DNA from: Thiobacillus sp.
GTDB taxonomy: Bacteria > Pseudomonadota > Gammaproteobacteria > Burkholderiales > Thiobacillaceae
NCBI GenBank assembly: GCA_018780025.1
Contig: JADMKH010000128.1
Coordinates: 1-13,424, forward strand
Direction: 5' to 3'
Length of the DNA stretch: 13,424 nt
Below are positions 1 to 6,845 of the stretch, piece by piece. Position 1 is the stretch's first letter. Each line of letters starts with the position of its first letter. The translations under genes were made by a program, and so were the position numbers. The notes beneath the pieces were generated by a model. It worked only from the letters and a program-made list of their open reading frames with translations, had not been told where the DNA came from and ran no database searches.

Positions 1-854
1 GGCACGTAGAGCAGCGAGATGTATTCCTGCTTGCCCTCGACGCGGTTGTGCGACCAGGCGAGCGGCGGCTCGAAGTCGTGGGCGACGTGCTTGTAGAACT
101 CGTTGTATTCCTCTTCCGTCACGTCTTTTTTGGCGCGCGCCCACAGGGCGGAGGCCTTGTTGACGGTTTCGTCCTCGTCGGTGGGGGTTTCCACGCCGTC
201 CTTCCATTCCGTCTTCTTCATCACGATGGGCAGGGTGATGTGGTCGGAATAGGTGCGGATGACCGATTTGATCTTGTAGTCGGAGAGGAATTCGTCCTCG
301 CCTTCGCGCAGGTGCAGCACGATCTCGGTGCCGCGCGCGGGCTTGTCGACGGTTTCCAGCGTGTAGTCGCCGGCGCCTTCGGATTCCCAGCGCACGCCGT
401 GCTCGGACGTGAGGCCGGCGCGGCGGGTGGTCAGCGTGATGCGGTCGGCGACGATGAAGGCGGAATAGAAGCCGACGCCGAACTGGCCGATCAGCGCGGC
501 GTCCTTCTTCTGGTCGCCGGAGAGCTGGCTGAAGAATTCGCGGGTGCCGGATTTGGCGATGGTGCCGATGTGCTCGATGACTTCCTGCCGGCTCATGCCG
601 ATGCCGTTGTCGGTGATGGTCAGCGTGCGCGCTTCGCGGTCGAAGGCGATGCGGATCTTGAGGTCGGGGTCGTTTTCATAAAGCGCGCCATCCGACAGCC
701 CCTCGAAGCGCAGCTTGTCGGCGGCGTCGGAGGCGTTGGAAATCAGTTCGCGCAGGAAAATGTCCTTGTTGGAATACAAGGAATGGATCATCAGCTGCAG
801 CAGCTGTTTGACTTCGGTCTGGAAGCCCAGGGTTTCTTTGGTGCTGGCGGTCAT
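1..854 (-). CDS. htpG: Molecular chaperone HtpG (Hsp90), N-terminal part, truncated by window edge
   Basis: ATP-dependent cytosolic Hsp90 chaperone. Only the first 284 complete codons are present; the reading frame runs off the left edge without a stop. The visible part is the GHKL ATPase domain and the beginning of the middle domain. Recognisable ATP-site motifs are ELISNASDAADKLR (about residues 36-49, with the catalytic Glu and Mg-binding Asn), TDNGIGMS (81-88), GQFGVGFYSAF (123-133) and GTEIVL (175-180). The ATG at 854 is preceded at a 7-nt spacing by a GGGAGA Shine-Dalgarno (862-867), and the protein starts in the usual family place (TKETLGFQTEVKQLL). It lies downstream of the phosphonate operon but has its own heat-shock promoter at 895-923, so it is probably a separate transcription unit. 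The identification is very secure; nothing can be said about the C-terminal half. Confidence 0.97.
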   Translation of the reverse strand, partial: MTASTKETLGFQTEVKQLLQLMIHSLYSNKDIFLRELISNASDAADKLRFEGLSDGALYENDPDLKIRIAFDREARTLTITDNGIGMSRQEVIEHIGTIAKSGTREFFSQLSGDQKKDAALIGQFGVGFYSAFIVADRITLTTRRAGLTSEHGVRWESEGAGDYTLETVDKPARGTEIVLHLREGEDEFLSDYKIKSVIRTYSDHITLPIVMKKTEWKDGVETPTDEDETVNKASALWARAKKDVTEEEYNEFYKHVAHDFEPPLAWSHNRVEGKQEYISLLYV

Positions 855-894
855 GCCTCAATCTCCCATAAAACAAACAATAACGACGTGCGAG

Positions 895-923
895 AGATGG
901 GGGCCAGAGCGGCGGGTTTCAAG
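895..923 (-). promoter_or_regulatory. Sigma32 (RpoH) heat-shock promoter of htpG
   Basis: Read on the minus strand, CTTGAAA (917-923) is followed after exactly 14 nt by CCCCATCT (895-902). This matches the RpoH consensus (CTTGAAA, 13-17 nt, CCCCATNT) at every defined position. Transcription would start near position 888, giving a leader of about 34 nt that includes a T-rich stretch and the GGGAGA ribosome-binding site. htpG is a classic member of the heat-shock regulon, so function and motif agree. No sigma70-type promoter was evident in the same interval. Confidence 0.85.
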
Positions 924-964
924 CCCCGATGCGTCTGAGCGATGCCTTTTGGCGCAGTCGCCTG

Positions 965-998
965 GGATTGCGGCGTAGACATGGCGTTCCCGCAATCC
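965..998 (-). other. Inverted repeat between the EamA gene and htpG
   Basis: A perfect 9-bp inverted repeat, GGATTGCGG (965-973) and CCGCAATCC (990-998), encloses a 16-nt loop and begins 16 nt beyond the stop of the EamA gene. On the minus strand the stem is not followed by a run of T residues, so it is not a canonical intrinsic terminator. It may still mark the 3' end of the phn operon transcript, for example as a Rho-assisted end or a 3'-stabilising hairpin. A second small hairpin (GGCG-CAGT-CGCC, 949-960) follows immediately. The functional role is inferred from position only. Confidence 0.35.
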
Positions 999-1013
999 GT
1001 GCGTAATGAACGC

Positions 1014-1880
1014 TCATGAGCGAACCGCACTCCCCACGATAATCAGGCTTACCCCGACCAGGCAGGCGCCGGCCACGCGTTGTCGCCAGCCGTCGCGCTC
1101 TTTCAGCCAAAGCACGCCCAGGAGTACGGTCAACACAATGCCCGCATTGGCCAGCGTCACAATGGTGGCGGCAGGCAGATGGCGCATCGAGGCGATCACC
1201 AGCGCGTAGGCCGTCCCGACACCCAGCGAGCCTGCCAGGAGCGGAAAAATGCCAGGGATTTTTTCGGGCGTCCAGCGGCGCACCGCCCGCCACTGCTCAA
1301 GGCTGAGGAACACCCAGCCAATCGCATAGGTCACGCAGACATAACCGAGCGTACTTGCCATGTCCGGCAGGTGCGGCGCCGCTACCTTGTCGCTCAGGCT
1401 GTACAAGGCGGTCATCAAAGCGGCCAGCGCCGCGTAGGGCCATGCCTGACGCAGCCGCACCGCGCCTTCCCGCGCGCTGGTGGCGATCAGCCACAGACCG
1501 GCCACACCGATGAGTATCCCGCCCCAGGATAGCAGTGTGAAGCTGCGGTCAAAGACCACAAACTCAAGCACGGCAATCAACAGCGGCGCGCTGCGTGCCA
1601 AAGGGTAGACAGCGCTTGCCGGCGCCAGCGCGTAGGCGCGGCGCAAAGCCACGAAGTACACGCCATTGGCGACGCCGGTGATCGTCGCGCTGAGCCCGAG
1701 CAGCGGCGCGTGCTCAGCCGCGCGGATGAAGTCTGCCAAGGTGAACGGCGCGAACAGCAGAACGTGCAGCCCGACTATCCACCACAGGAAGTTGGCCTCG
1801 GGTGGGCTACGCCGCGCCAGAAGATTCCATGCAACATGCAGCAGGACAGCCAGACCGACTGCCGCCAGCGGCGTCAGCAC
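1014..1880 (-). CDS. DMT-superfamily EamA-type permease at the end of the phn operon
   Basis: A 288-residue, strongly hydrophobic protein with about ten membrane segments arranged as two EamA-like halves (about residues 1-135 and 150-288), the usual length for the drug/metabolite transporter family. Family-like stretches include the ALRRAYALAPASAVYPLAR region at the end of helix 3/start of helix 4 and, near the C-terminus, VLLGVLWLKERDGWRQRVAG followed by a last hydrophobic helix. It sits in the inner membrane; the substrate cannot be told from sequence, since EamA proteins export or import amino acids, nucleosides, sugars and other metabolites. The start is a GTG at 1880 that overlaps the phnP stop (GTGCTGA, 7-nt overlap) with no clear Shine-Dalgarno, so expression probably depends on translational coupling to phnP. 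This makes it a true distal operon member and suggests a role linked to phosphonate or C-P lyase products, but that is inference. Confidence 0.88.
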   Translation of the reverse strand: MLTPLAAVGLAVLLHVAWNLLARRSPPEANFLWWIVGLHVLLFAPFTLADFIRAAEHAPLLGLSATITGVANGVYFVALRRAYALAPASAVYPLARSAPLLIAVLEFVVFDRSFTLLSWGGILIGVAGLWLIATSAREGAVRLRQAWPYAALAALMTALYSLSDKVAAPHLPDMASTLGYVCVTYAIGWVFLSLEQWRAVRRWTPEKIPGIFPLLAGSLGVGTAYALVIASMRHLPAATIVTLANAGIVLTVLLGVLWLKERDGWRQRVAGACLVGVSLIIVGSAVRS

Positions 1881-2635
1881 TGAGCGCCGATATCAAGCAT
1901 GGCGCCGTCGCGCGCCACCGCCACCCGACCCGCCAGCGCATCCGGGTGATCGATCAGCCAGGCATCCAGCTGGTGGCCGATGTGCATCAGCACCAGCTGG
2001 CTGGCCGGATACGCCTCGCTCAAGGCGAGCGCTTCGGGCAGGTCGAAATGATTGCGCGCGCTGGTCACACCCGGCGGATAGGTGCAATCCAGGCAGATCG
2101 TATGCGGTTGCCAGCTTTGCAGAAACTCAGCGGTTTTAGGCGGCAACTCGCGGCTGTCGGTCAAGTAAGCCAGACGCGTCCCGTCGTGCTCGATGCAGTA
2201 ACCCAGCGTCGGTTTGGAATGCACCAAGGGTACGGGCGTGATGCGGATATTGCCTATTTCAAATGGTTCAAACTTGGTGAGGTGCGTGAACCTCAGCGGC
2301 CCCGGATGTTTGTACAAATCCGCACACCCCTCCGAGTCGTGCGGCGCGTATACGTCGAGCGCGCCGATGCCCCAGCGCCAGTGAAACAATCCCTGCACGT
2401 GGGCGGCATGAAAGTGGGTGAGCAGGATCGCCGACAGCGCACCCGGCGCAAAGCGCTCGGTCACGTCCATCACCCCGGCGTCGAGCAGCAAGCGCACGCC
2501 GCCCGCTTCGACCAGCGCGCAATTGGGGCGGCGCACAAAATGCGGGTCGGCATGGGCGCGTTGGCAGGCCGGGCAATCGCAACCCCACAGCGGCACGCCG
2601 CCTGCCGCACCGGTGCCCAGGAAGCTTAAGCGCAT
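1874..2635 (-). CDS. phnP: PhnP, phosphoribosyl 1,2-cyclic phosphate phosphodiesterase (metallo-beta-lactamase fold)
   Basis: A 253-residue cytosolic enzyme that opens the 5-phosphoribosyl 1,2-cyclic phosphate made by C-P lyase, giving ribose 1,5-bisphosphate for PhnN. The N-terminal FLGTGAAGG and WGCDCPAC segments (Cys19, Cys21, Cys24, the structural zinc site completed by His221 in HIGHQ) are typical of PhnP. Other expected ligands are present: His74, His76, His79, His139 (in HSK), Asp160 (in LTDS) and His218. The motif reads THFHAAHVQGLF, however, where the family expects HxHxDH: residue 78 is Ala (GCC at 2402-2404) in place of the Asp that bridges to the second metal (Asp80 in E. coli numbering). 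Start ATG at 2635 has AGGTGG close upstream and overlaps the end of phnN by 10 nt. The identity is secure; activity is open because of Ala78. Confidence 0.95.
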   Translation of the reverse strand: MRLSFLGTGAAGGVPLWGCDCPACQRAHADPHFVRRPNCALVEAGGVRLLLDAGVMDVTERFAPGALSAILLTHFHAAHVQGLFHWRWGIGALDVYAPHDSEGCADLYKHPGPLRFTHLTKFEPFEIGNIRITPVPLVHSKPTLGYCIEHDGTRLAYLTDSRELPPKTAEFLQSWQPHTICLDCTYPPGVTSARNHFDLPEALALSEAYPASQLVLMHIGHQLDAWLIDHPDALAGRVAVARDGAMLDIGAQC

Positions 2636-3198
2636 GTTGCCACCTGCGACTGAGCGCGAATGAGTGCCACAAATGCCGGGCCGGTTTCACTCAGTGGTGC
2701 GTTGTTGGGCAGGCGTAGCAGTTGCGGGTGGCGCAAGTTCTTGAATGCTTCGGCACGGGTTAGCCGCATTTCCATGTCGGAAGAACTTTCCCGCCCCCGC
2801 GACTGTAGACGCTCACGCAGTACCTCGGTTGAAACGTCAATCAGCACCGGTTTCAGTTCACCATGTTTTCTGGAAGCTTCATCCAGGTATTCCCGTGAAC
2901 CATTGACCACGACCGTCAGGCCTTTCGCGAGCCAGTGGTTAAGCTCGCAGCCCAGTCCATAGCGCAGACCGTGGCTGCGCCAATGCATGGCGAACAGATT
3001 GCGCGCAAGCCGCGCATCAAACTCCGCCTCGCTGAGTGCGACGTGGTTTTCGCCGCCCGCATTGGCGGGGCGCGTGATGTAACGGTGCGCGAATACCACA
3101 TCAGCGTCTCCCGCCAACGCTTCGCGGGCGACCTGCATGAGGCTGTCTTTGCCGCTGCCGGAGGCGCCGATCACATAAAGCAATACGCCGCGGGTCAT
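2626..3198 (-). CDS. phnN: PhnN, ribose 1,5-bisphosphate phosphokinase
   Basis: A 190-residue P-loop kinase that uses ATP to turn ribose 1,5-bisphosphate into PRPP, the last step that returns the ribose carrier to metabolism. The Walker A motif GASGSGKDS lies at residues 11-19, as in guanylate-kinase-like PhnN proteins (close to E. coli, 185 aa), followed by ITRPANAGGENH (41-52), which matches the nucleotide-kinase ITRP region. The reading frame stays open far upstream (to 3573), but that extension lies over phnM and is not homologous. The ATG at 3198 (one nt after the phnM stop, TGACATG) puts the P-loop at the normal distance; an ATG at 3210 would add four residues (MDAD) and overlap phnM by 11 nt. 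Neither start has a strong Shine-Dalgarno, consistent with coupling to phnM. Confidence 0.93.
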   Translation of the reverse strand: MTRGVLLYVIGASGSGKDSLMQVAREALAGDADVVFAHRYITRPANAGGENHVALSEAEFDARLARNLFAMHWRSHGLRYGLGCELNHWLAKGLTVVVNGSREYLDEASRKHGELKPVLIDVSTEVLRERLQSRGRESSSDMEMRLTRAEAFKNLRHPQLLRLPNNAPLSETGPAFVALIRAQSQVATCA

Positions 3199-3199
3199 G

Positions 3200-4360
3200 T
3201 CAGCGTCCATGGCTAAAAGCGAGTGCCAGCGTGGGCACACCTGCCGACCACACACGTGCCGCTTGCGGCAGATGACCCAGGGTACGCACCGCCACCAAAT
3301 CCGCGCGTTTGCCCACCATGATTTCTCCCCGATCGGAGAGACCCACGGCGCGTGCCGGGTTGCGCGTGACCAGCGCCACGGCTTCATGCAAGGGGATGCC
3401 AGCCAGTTCCGGCAAGCGCAATACGGCGGGCAGCAGCGCGGCGGGGGAGTAGTCGCCGCACAGGCAGTCGGCAACATCGGCGAGTACTGCATCCAGCGCC
3501 CGCATCGAGCCAGACTGGCTCTTGCCGCGCAGGATGTTGGGTGCGCCGAACAGGGTCGCCAGCCCCACCGCACGCGCCGCCTGGGCAGTTTCCAGATTGA
3601 TGGGGAATTCGGACACCGCCACCCCCAGTCCCTTTACGATGCCGATCTTCTCGGGCCGGTCGTCGTCGTGGCTGGCGAGCGGCACGCCGGCCGCATGGGC
3701 GGCGGCGCTCAAGCTTGCCATACGCTCGAACGCGCCTTCACCTTGCGCCAGTTTGTCTGCCAGCAGCGCCTCGATTTCAGCGGCATCTTTCTTGTAGGTG
3801 CGGGCGAGGTAGTTGCGGTAGGCATCCACCTCCTTGAACTGCCCCTGGCCGGGGGTGTGATCCATAAATGACAGCAGATGCACCTCACCGTTGGCAATCA
3901 ACTCATGCAACACCGGCGGCGCGGTGATGTCGGTGATTTCGTAGCGTGCATGGACGCGGTTGTCGATCAGCGCGTGCGCCTGCCAGGCATGGATTGCACG
4001 CGCCAGTTCAGCGGCGGTGGTGTTGTTGCGCACGCCCAGCTCGGCGTTGGCAAACGACAGGGCATGAAACACCGTCGTGATGCCGGCCGCCGCATTGCGC
4101 TTGTCGGCCTGGGCGCAGGCGAAATCGAAAGGAAAATGCACGCCGGGGCGTGGTTCGGCTTCTTTTTCCAGCGCGTCGCAGTGCAGGTCGATCATGCCCG
4201 GCATCAGTATGCAGCCTTTTAGCGAGATTTCGGTTGCGCCCTGATGGCTGGCGGGGTCGATGGCGGCGATGACACTCTCTTCGATCAGCACGGCGGCATC
4301 GTTCAGGGTTTCGTTGGGCAGCACAATTTGCGCGCCGGTTAAATAAAAATGGTTTTTCAT
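3200..4360 (-). CDS. phnM: PhnM, alpha-D-ribose 1-methylphosphonate 5-triphosphate diphosphatase
   Basis: A 386-residue amidohydrolase-superfamily enzyme, the normal PhnM length. It removes pyrophosphate from the ribose-triphosphate phosphonate made by PhnI, giving the 5-phosphate substrate of PhnJ. The metal-site motif after strand 1 is PGMIDLHCDALEKE (about 54-67; His60 and Asp62), followed by the family motif PRPGVHFP (70-77), FMDHTPGQGQ (165-174) and a HDDD motif at 231-234. The C-terminal GEIMVGKRADLVAV is the usual amidohydrolase closing segment. The ATG at 4360 overlaps the phnL stop as ATGA. All key residues that I can check are present. Confidence 0.97.
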   Translation of the reverse strand: MKNHFYLTGAQIVLPNETLNDAAVLIEESVIAAIDPASHQGATEISLKGCILMPGMIDLHCDALEKEAEPRPGVHFPFDFACAQADKRNAAAGITTVFHALSFANAELGVRNNTTAAELARAIHAWQAHALIDNRVHARYEITDITAPPVLHELIANGEVHLLSFMDHTPGQGQFKEVDAYRNYLARTYKKDAAEIEALLADKLAQGEGAFERMASLSAAAHAAGVPLASHDDDRPEKIGIVKGLGVAVSEFPINLETAQAARAVGLATLFGAPNILRGKSQSGSMRALDAVLADVADCLCGDYSPAALLPAVLRLPELAGIPLHEAVALVTRNPARAVGLSDRGEIMVGKRADLVAVRTLGHLPQAARVWSAGVPTLALAFSHGR

Positions 4361-5085
4361 GCGATGTGCTCGATCAGTTCGTCAGTAACAGTCATTGCGG
4401 GTGGCGAGAGCGCCACCACCGTATCAGCCAGCCGTTCAACCAGCGCGGGGTGATGGAAGATGGCGATCATGCCGACGCCGTCCTGTTTCATTTCCTGAAT
4501 CAGGGTAATGACGTGTTCGGTCGTGGCGGCATCCAGACTGGCGGTGGGTTCGTCCAGCAGCAGCAGGCGCGGCCGGGCGATGAGGCCGCGCGCCAGGTTG
4601 ATACGCTGTTTTTCGCCGCCGGAAAACGTGGCGGGCGGCACCCCCCACAGGCGTTGCGGTACGGCCAGGCGTTCGAGCAGTCCAGCGGCCTGCTGGCGGG
4701 CGGCCTCGCGCGTGACACCGCGGGTCAATAGCGGTTCAGCCACCACGTCCAGCGCCGGTTGACGCGGCAGGCAATGCAGGAACTGGGTGACGAAGCCGAT
4801 CTCGCGCCTGCGTAATTCAAGGATGTGATGCTCGCCCGCCAGCGCCAGATCGAGCGTGTGCCCCTGCGCATTGGTGTAAAGCAAGCGTCCGGCGCTGGGC
4901 AGATAGGTACGGTAGATGCCTTTCAATATTGATGATTTGCCCGCGCCGGTCGGGCCAATCAGCGCGGTCAGTTGCCCGGCACGCACGGTGAGATTGACCT
5001 GGGCAGCGGAGGGAATGAGCCGCTGGCGGCTGTGCAGGTAAAACTGTTTGGCGTAGCCTTCAACGCACAGAATGATGTCGTCCAT
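4357..5085 (-). CDS. phnL: PhnL, ABC-type ATPase subunit of the C-P lyase system
   Basis: A 242-residue ABC ATPase that acts in the cytosol with PhnG, PhnH and PhnI in the nucleosidase step (attachment of phosphonate to ribose triphosphate), not in membrane transport. Walker A is GPTGAGKSS (44-52), the Q-loop Gln is near 101 in FVTQFLHCLPR, the ABC signature FSGGEKQR is at 154-161, Walker B with D-loop LLLLDEPTASLD at 174-185, and the switch region reads IFHHP. The PhnL-type YLPSAGRLLY segment follows Walker A. The gene starts 12 nt after phnK, the largest gap inside the phnE-eamA stretch, with only a weak upstream ribosome-binding site. Confidence 0.96.
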   Translation of the reverse strand: MDDIILCVEGYAKQFYLHSRQRLIPSAAQVNLTVRAGQLTALIGPTGAGKSSILKGIYRTYLPSAGRLLYTNAQGHTLDLALAGEHHILELRRREIGFVTQFLHCLPRQPALDVVAEPLLTRGVTREAARQQAAGLLERLAVPQRLWGVPPATFSGGEKQRINLARGLIARPRLLLLDEPTASLDAATTEHVITLIQEMKQDGVGMIAIFHHPALVERLADTVVALSPPAMTVTDELIEHIA

Positions 5086-5097
5086 TGCTTTAGCTTT

Positions 5098-5931
5098 CTA
5101 TAAGGCCGAGGCCACCAGTCGCTGGGTATAGGCGTGCTGGGGATCTTCCAGTATCTGGTCGGTCAGCCCTGTCTCGATGACGCGACCGTATTTCATGACC
5201 AGCGTGCGTCCGGCCAGTAGCCGCACCACGCCGAGATCGTGGGTCACCACAATCATCGCCGTGTCGAGTTCGTGCTGAATCTCCAGAATCAGGTCGAGAA
5301 TCGCGGCTTGCACGGACAAATCCAGCCCGGTGGTGACTTCGTCCAGAAACAACAGCGGCGGCCGGGTGGCGAGCGCCTTGGCGATCTGCACGCGTTGCTG
5401 CATGCCGCCGGAGAATTTTTTGGGGTTCTCGTCCATGCGGTTTTCCAGCACTTCGGTACGCACCAGCAGGCTGCGCGCCCGTTCGCGGATGGCGCCGTAA
5501 TGCGCGACATCGCTCATCAACAGCCGCTCGGCAATATTGCCGCCCGCCGAGACGTTGAAATTCAGTCCCAGGTGCGGGTTTTGATAGACCATGCCGAAGC
5601 GTTTGTTGCGCAGGCTGCGCTGCTGCGCGGCGTTGAGGCTGTAGAGGTCGTATTGCGCGTCCTCGTCGAAGAAGACCGCCTCGCCCGCGCTCGGCGCATC
5701 GTCGAAATACAGCGTCTTGACCACGGTGGATTTGCCGCTGCCCGACTCGCCGATGATGCCCAGAATCTCGCCCTGATAGAGATCGAAACTCACGCCATGC
5801 GCCGCCACCACGCTGCCGCAATGTGGGCAGATATTGGTATCGGCCTCGGGTCCGGTGGATTCCAGGCACAGCGGACAGCCACGGCCATGAATCTTGGTGA
5901 GGTTGTTTACTTCCAGAATCTTGCGACTCAT
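5098..5931 (-). CDS. phnK: PhnK, C-P lyase-associated ABC ATPase with extra four-Cys N-terminal insert
   Basis: A 277-residue ABC-type ATPase that docks on the C-P lyase core complex (on PhnJ in E. coli). Walker A GESGSGKS is at 61-68, signature FSGGMQQR at 173-180, Walker B/D-loop LLFLDEVTTGLD at 193-204 and switch His at 231 in VTHDLG. The usual DEP after Walker B is DEV here. Between the first strand and the Walker A strand there is an insert with CPLC (19-22) and CPHC (35-38), spaced like a small zinc ribbon; E. coli PhnK (252 aa as I recall) lacks it, which explains most of the length difference. The ATG at 5931 overlaps phnJ as ATGA and has a good GAGGTGG (5936-5942) upstream, favouring it over an in-frame start at 6012 inside phnJ. 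Confidence 0.96.
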   Translation of the reverse strand: MSRKILEVNNLTKIHGRGCPLCLESTGPEADTNICPHCGSVVAAHGVSFDLYQGEILGIIGESGSGKSTVVKTLYFDDAPSAGEAVFFDEDAQYDLYSLNAAQQRSLRNKRFGMVYQNPHLGLNFNVSAGGNIAERLLMSDVAHYGAIRERARSLLVRTEVLENRMDENPKKFSGGMQQRVQIAKALATRPPLLFLDEVTTGLDLSVQAAILDLILEIQHELDTAMIVVTHDLGVVRLLAGRTLVMKYGRVIETGLTDQILEDPQHAYTQRLVASAL

Positions 5932-6845
5932 GCAGCCACCTCGGTGTTCGTTGTTTGAGCGTGCACCGTTTGGTGAGCCAGTTGCTCGTCGCAGTAAGCG
6001 GAGTCGGAACACTGGTAGGTTTTTTCGCCCGCTTCGTTGCTGAATTCATCGAGAAAGCTATCGGCGGTTCCGCAACGCGAACAGGTGCGGCGGATGCCCG
6101 CTGCATCGCGGAAATCCTCCACGCTGAACACCACATCCTCAAACGCCAGTGGCTCGGCCAGCGTATAAGGCGGCACGGCGTAGATTTTTTTCTCACGCCC
6201 GGCACCCAGCAGAATCAATGCCTTCGACTGATGCAGCTTGGGAACGTCCCAGCGCGGAATCGGCGAGGGGTCGATGATGTAATGACCGTGGATGCGCGTC
6301 GGATAACGATGCGAGATGGTGATTTCGTCGAATTTGACGATGTCTTCGTAGAGCTTTACCAACAGGCGCGAATAATCCGCCTCGCCGTGCATGGTTTTGC
6401 GGCGCGCTTCGGAAGGCTCCACCACCACCAGCGCATCCGGGTAGGGCACTTGCAGCACGAGTATCTGCGCTTCGGTGAGCAGTTTTTCCGGGATGCGGTG
6501 GCGCGACTGGATCAGCGTCGCATCTTCGGTCTTTTCGGTGACGTCCACGCCCGGGCAAGTCATCTGCACAAACTGGCGCAGATTCACGGCGTTGACTGAA
6601 TCGTCCGAACCCTGGTCGATGACCTTCAGGGTGTCGTTGCCGCCGACCAGCGACAGGGTCAATTGCAGGCCGCCGGTGCCGAAGCCGCGCCCCATCGGCA
6701 TTTCGCGCGAGGCGTAAGGCGTTTGGTAGCCGGGGATGCAGATCGCCTTGAGAATGGCGCGGCGCACTTCCTTTTTGGCATATTCGTCCATGAAACCGAA
6801 TGCATAGCCGGCCTCGTCCAGGGGCAGCTCATAGGTGTTGTTCAT
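5928..6845 (-). CDS. phnJ: PhnJ, carbon-phosphorus lyase (radical SAM-type catalytic subunit)
   Basis: The 305-residue catalytic subunit that splits the C-P bond of 5-phosphoribosyl 1-phosphonate by radical chemistry, releasing the alkane and the 1,2-cyclic phosphate. The conserved REMPMGRGFGTGG segment (47-59), VIDQG (75-79), TRIHGHYIIDPSPIP (183-197) and GAGREKKIYAVPP (214-226) are all present. Gly39 (in IPGY) corresponds to the radical-bearing Gly32 of E. coli. The C-terminal cysteines are Cys255, Cys258, Cys279 and Cys285 (CxxC-x20-CSDSAYC), the iron-sulfur ligands and the thiyl-radical cysteine. Start ATG at 6845 has AAAGGAT upstream and overlaps the phnI stop as ATGA. The enzyme looks intact. 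Confidence 0.98.
   Translation of the reverse strand: MNNTYELPLDEAGYAFGFMDEYAKKEVRRAILKAICIPGYQTPYASREMPMGRGFGTGGLQLTLSLVGGNDTLKVIDQGSDDSVNAVNLRQFVQMTCPGVDVTEKTEDATLIQSRHRIPEKLLTEAQILVLQVPYPDALVVVEPSEARRKTMHGEADYSRLLVKLYEDIVKFDEITISHRYPTRIHGHYIIDPSPIPRWDVPKLHQSKALILLGAGREKKIYAVPPYTLAEPLAFEDVVFSVEDFRDAAGIRRTCSRCGTADSFLDEFSNEAGEKTYQCSDSAYCDEQLAHQTVHAQTTNTEVAA

Noticed and set aside
48..938. A 296-codon open frame on the plus strand opposite htpG
   Set aside because: Antisense shadow of a gene with complete Hsp90 motifs; the translation is low-complexity (rich in Gly, Val and Ala) and has no recognisable family.
965..998. Intrinsic terminator after the EamA gene
   Set aside because: The stem is good but no T-run follows on the minus strand, so I list it only as an inverted repeat.
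3199..3573. A 125-residue N-terminal extension of PhnN
   Set aside because: The frame is open but overlaps phnM in another frame, is rich in Arg, Cys, Trp and Pro as expected of an out-of-frame read, and the P-loop lies at the usual distance from the ATG at 3198.
5932..6012. An earlier start for PhnK
   Set aside because: The added residues lie inside phnJ, are unlike PhnK, and the ATG at 5931 has a strong ribosome-binding site and the typical ATGA overlap.
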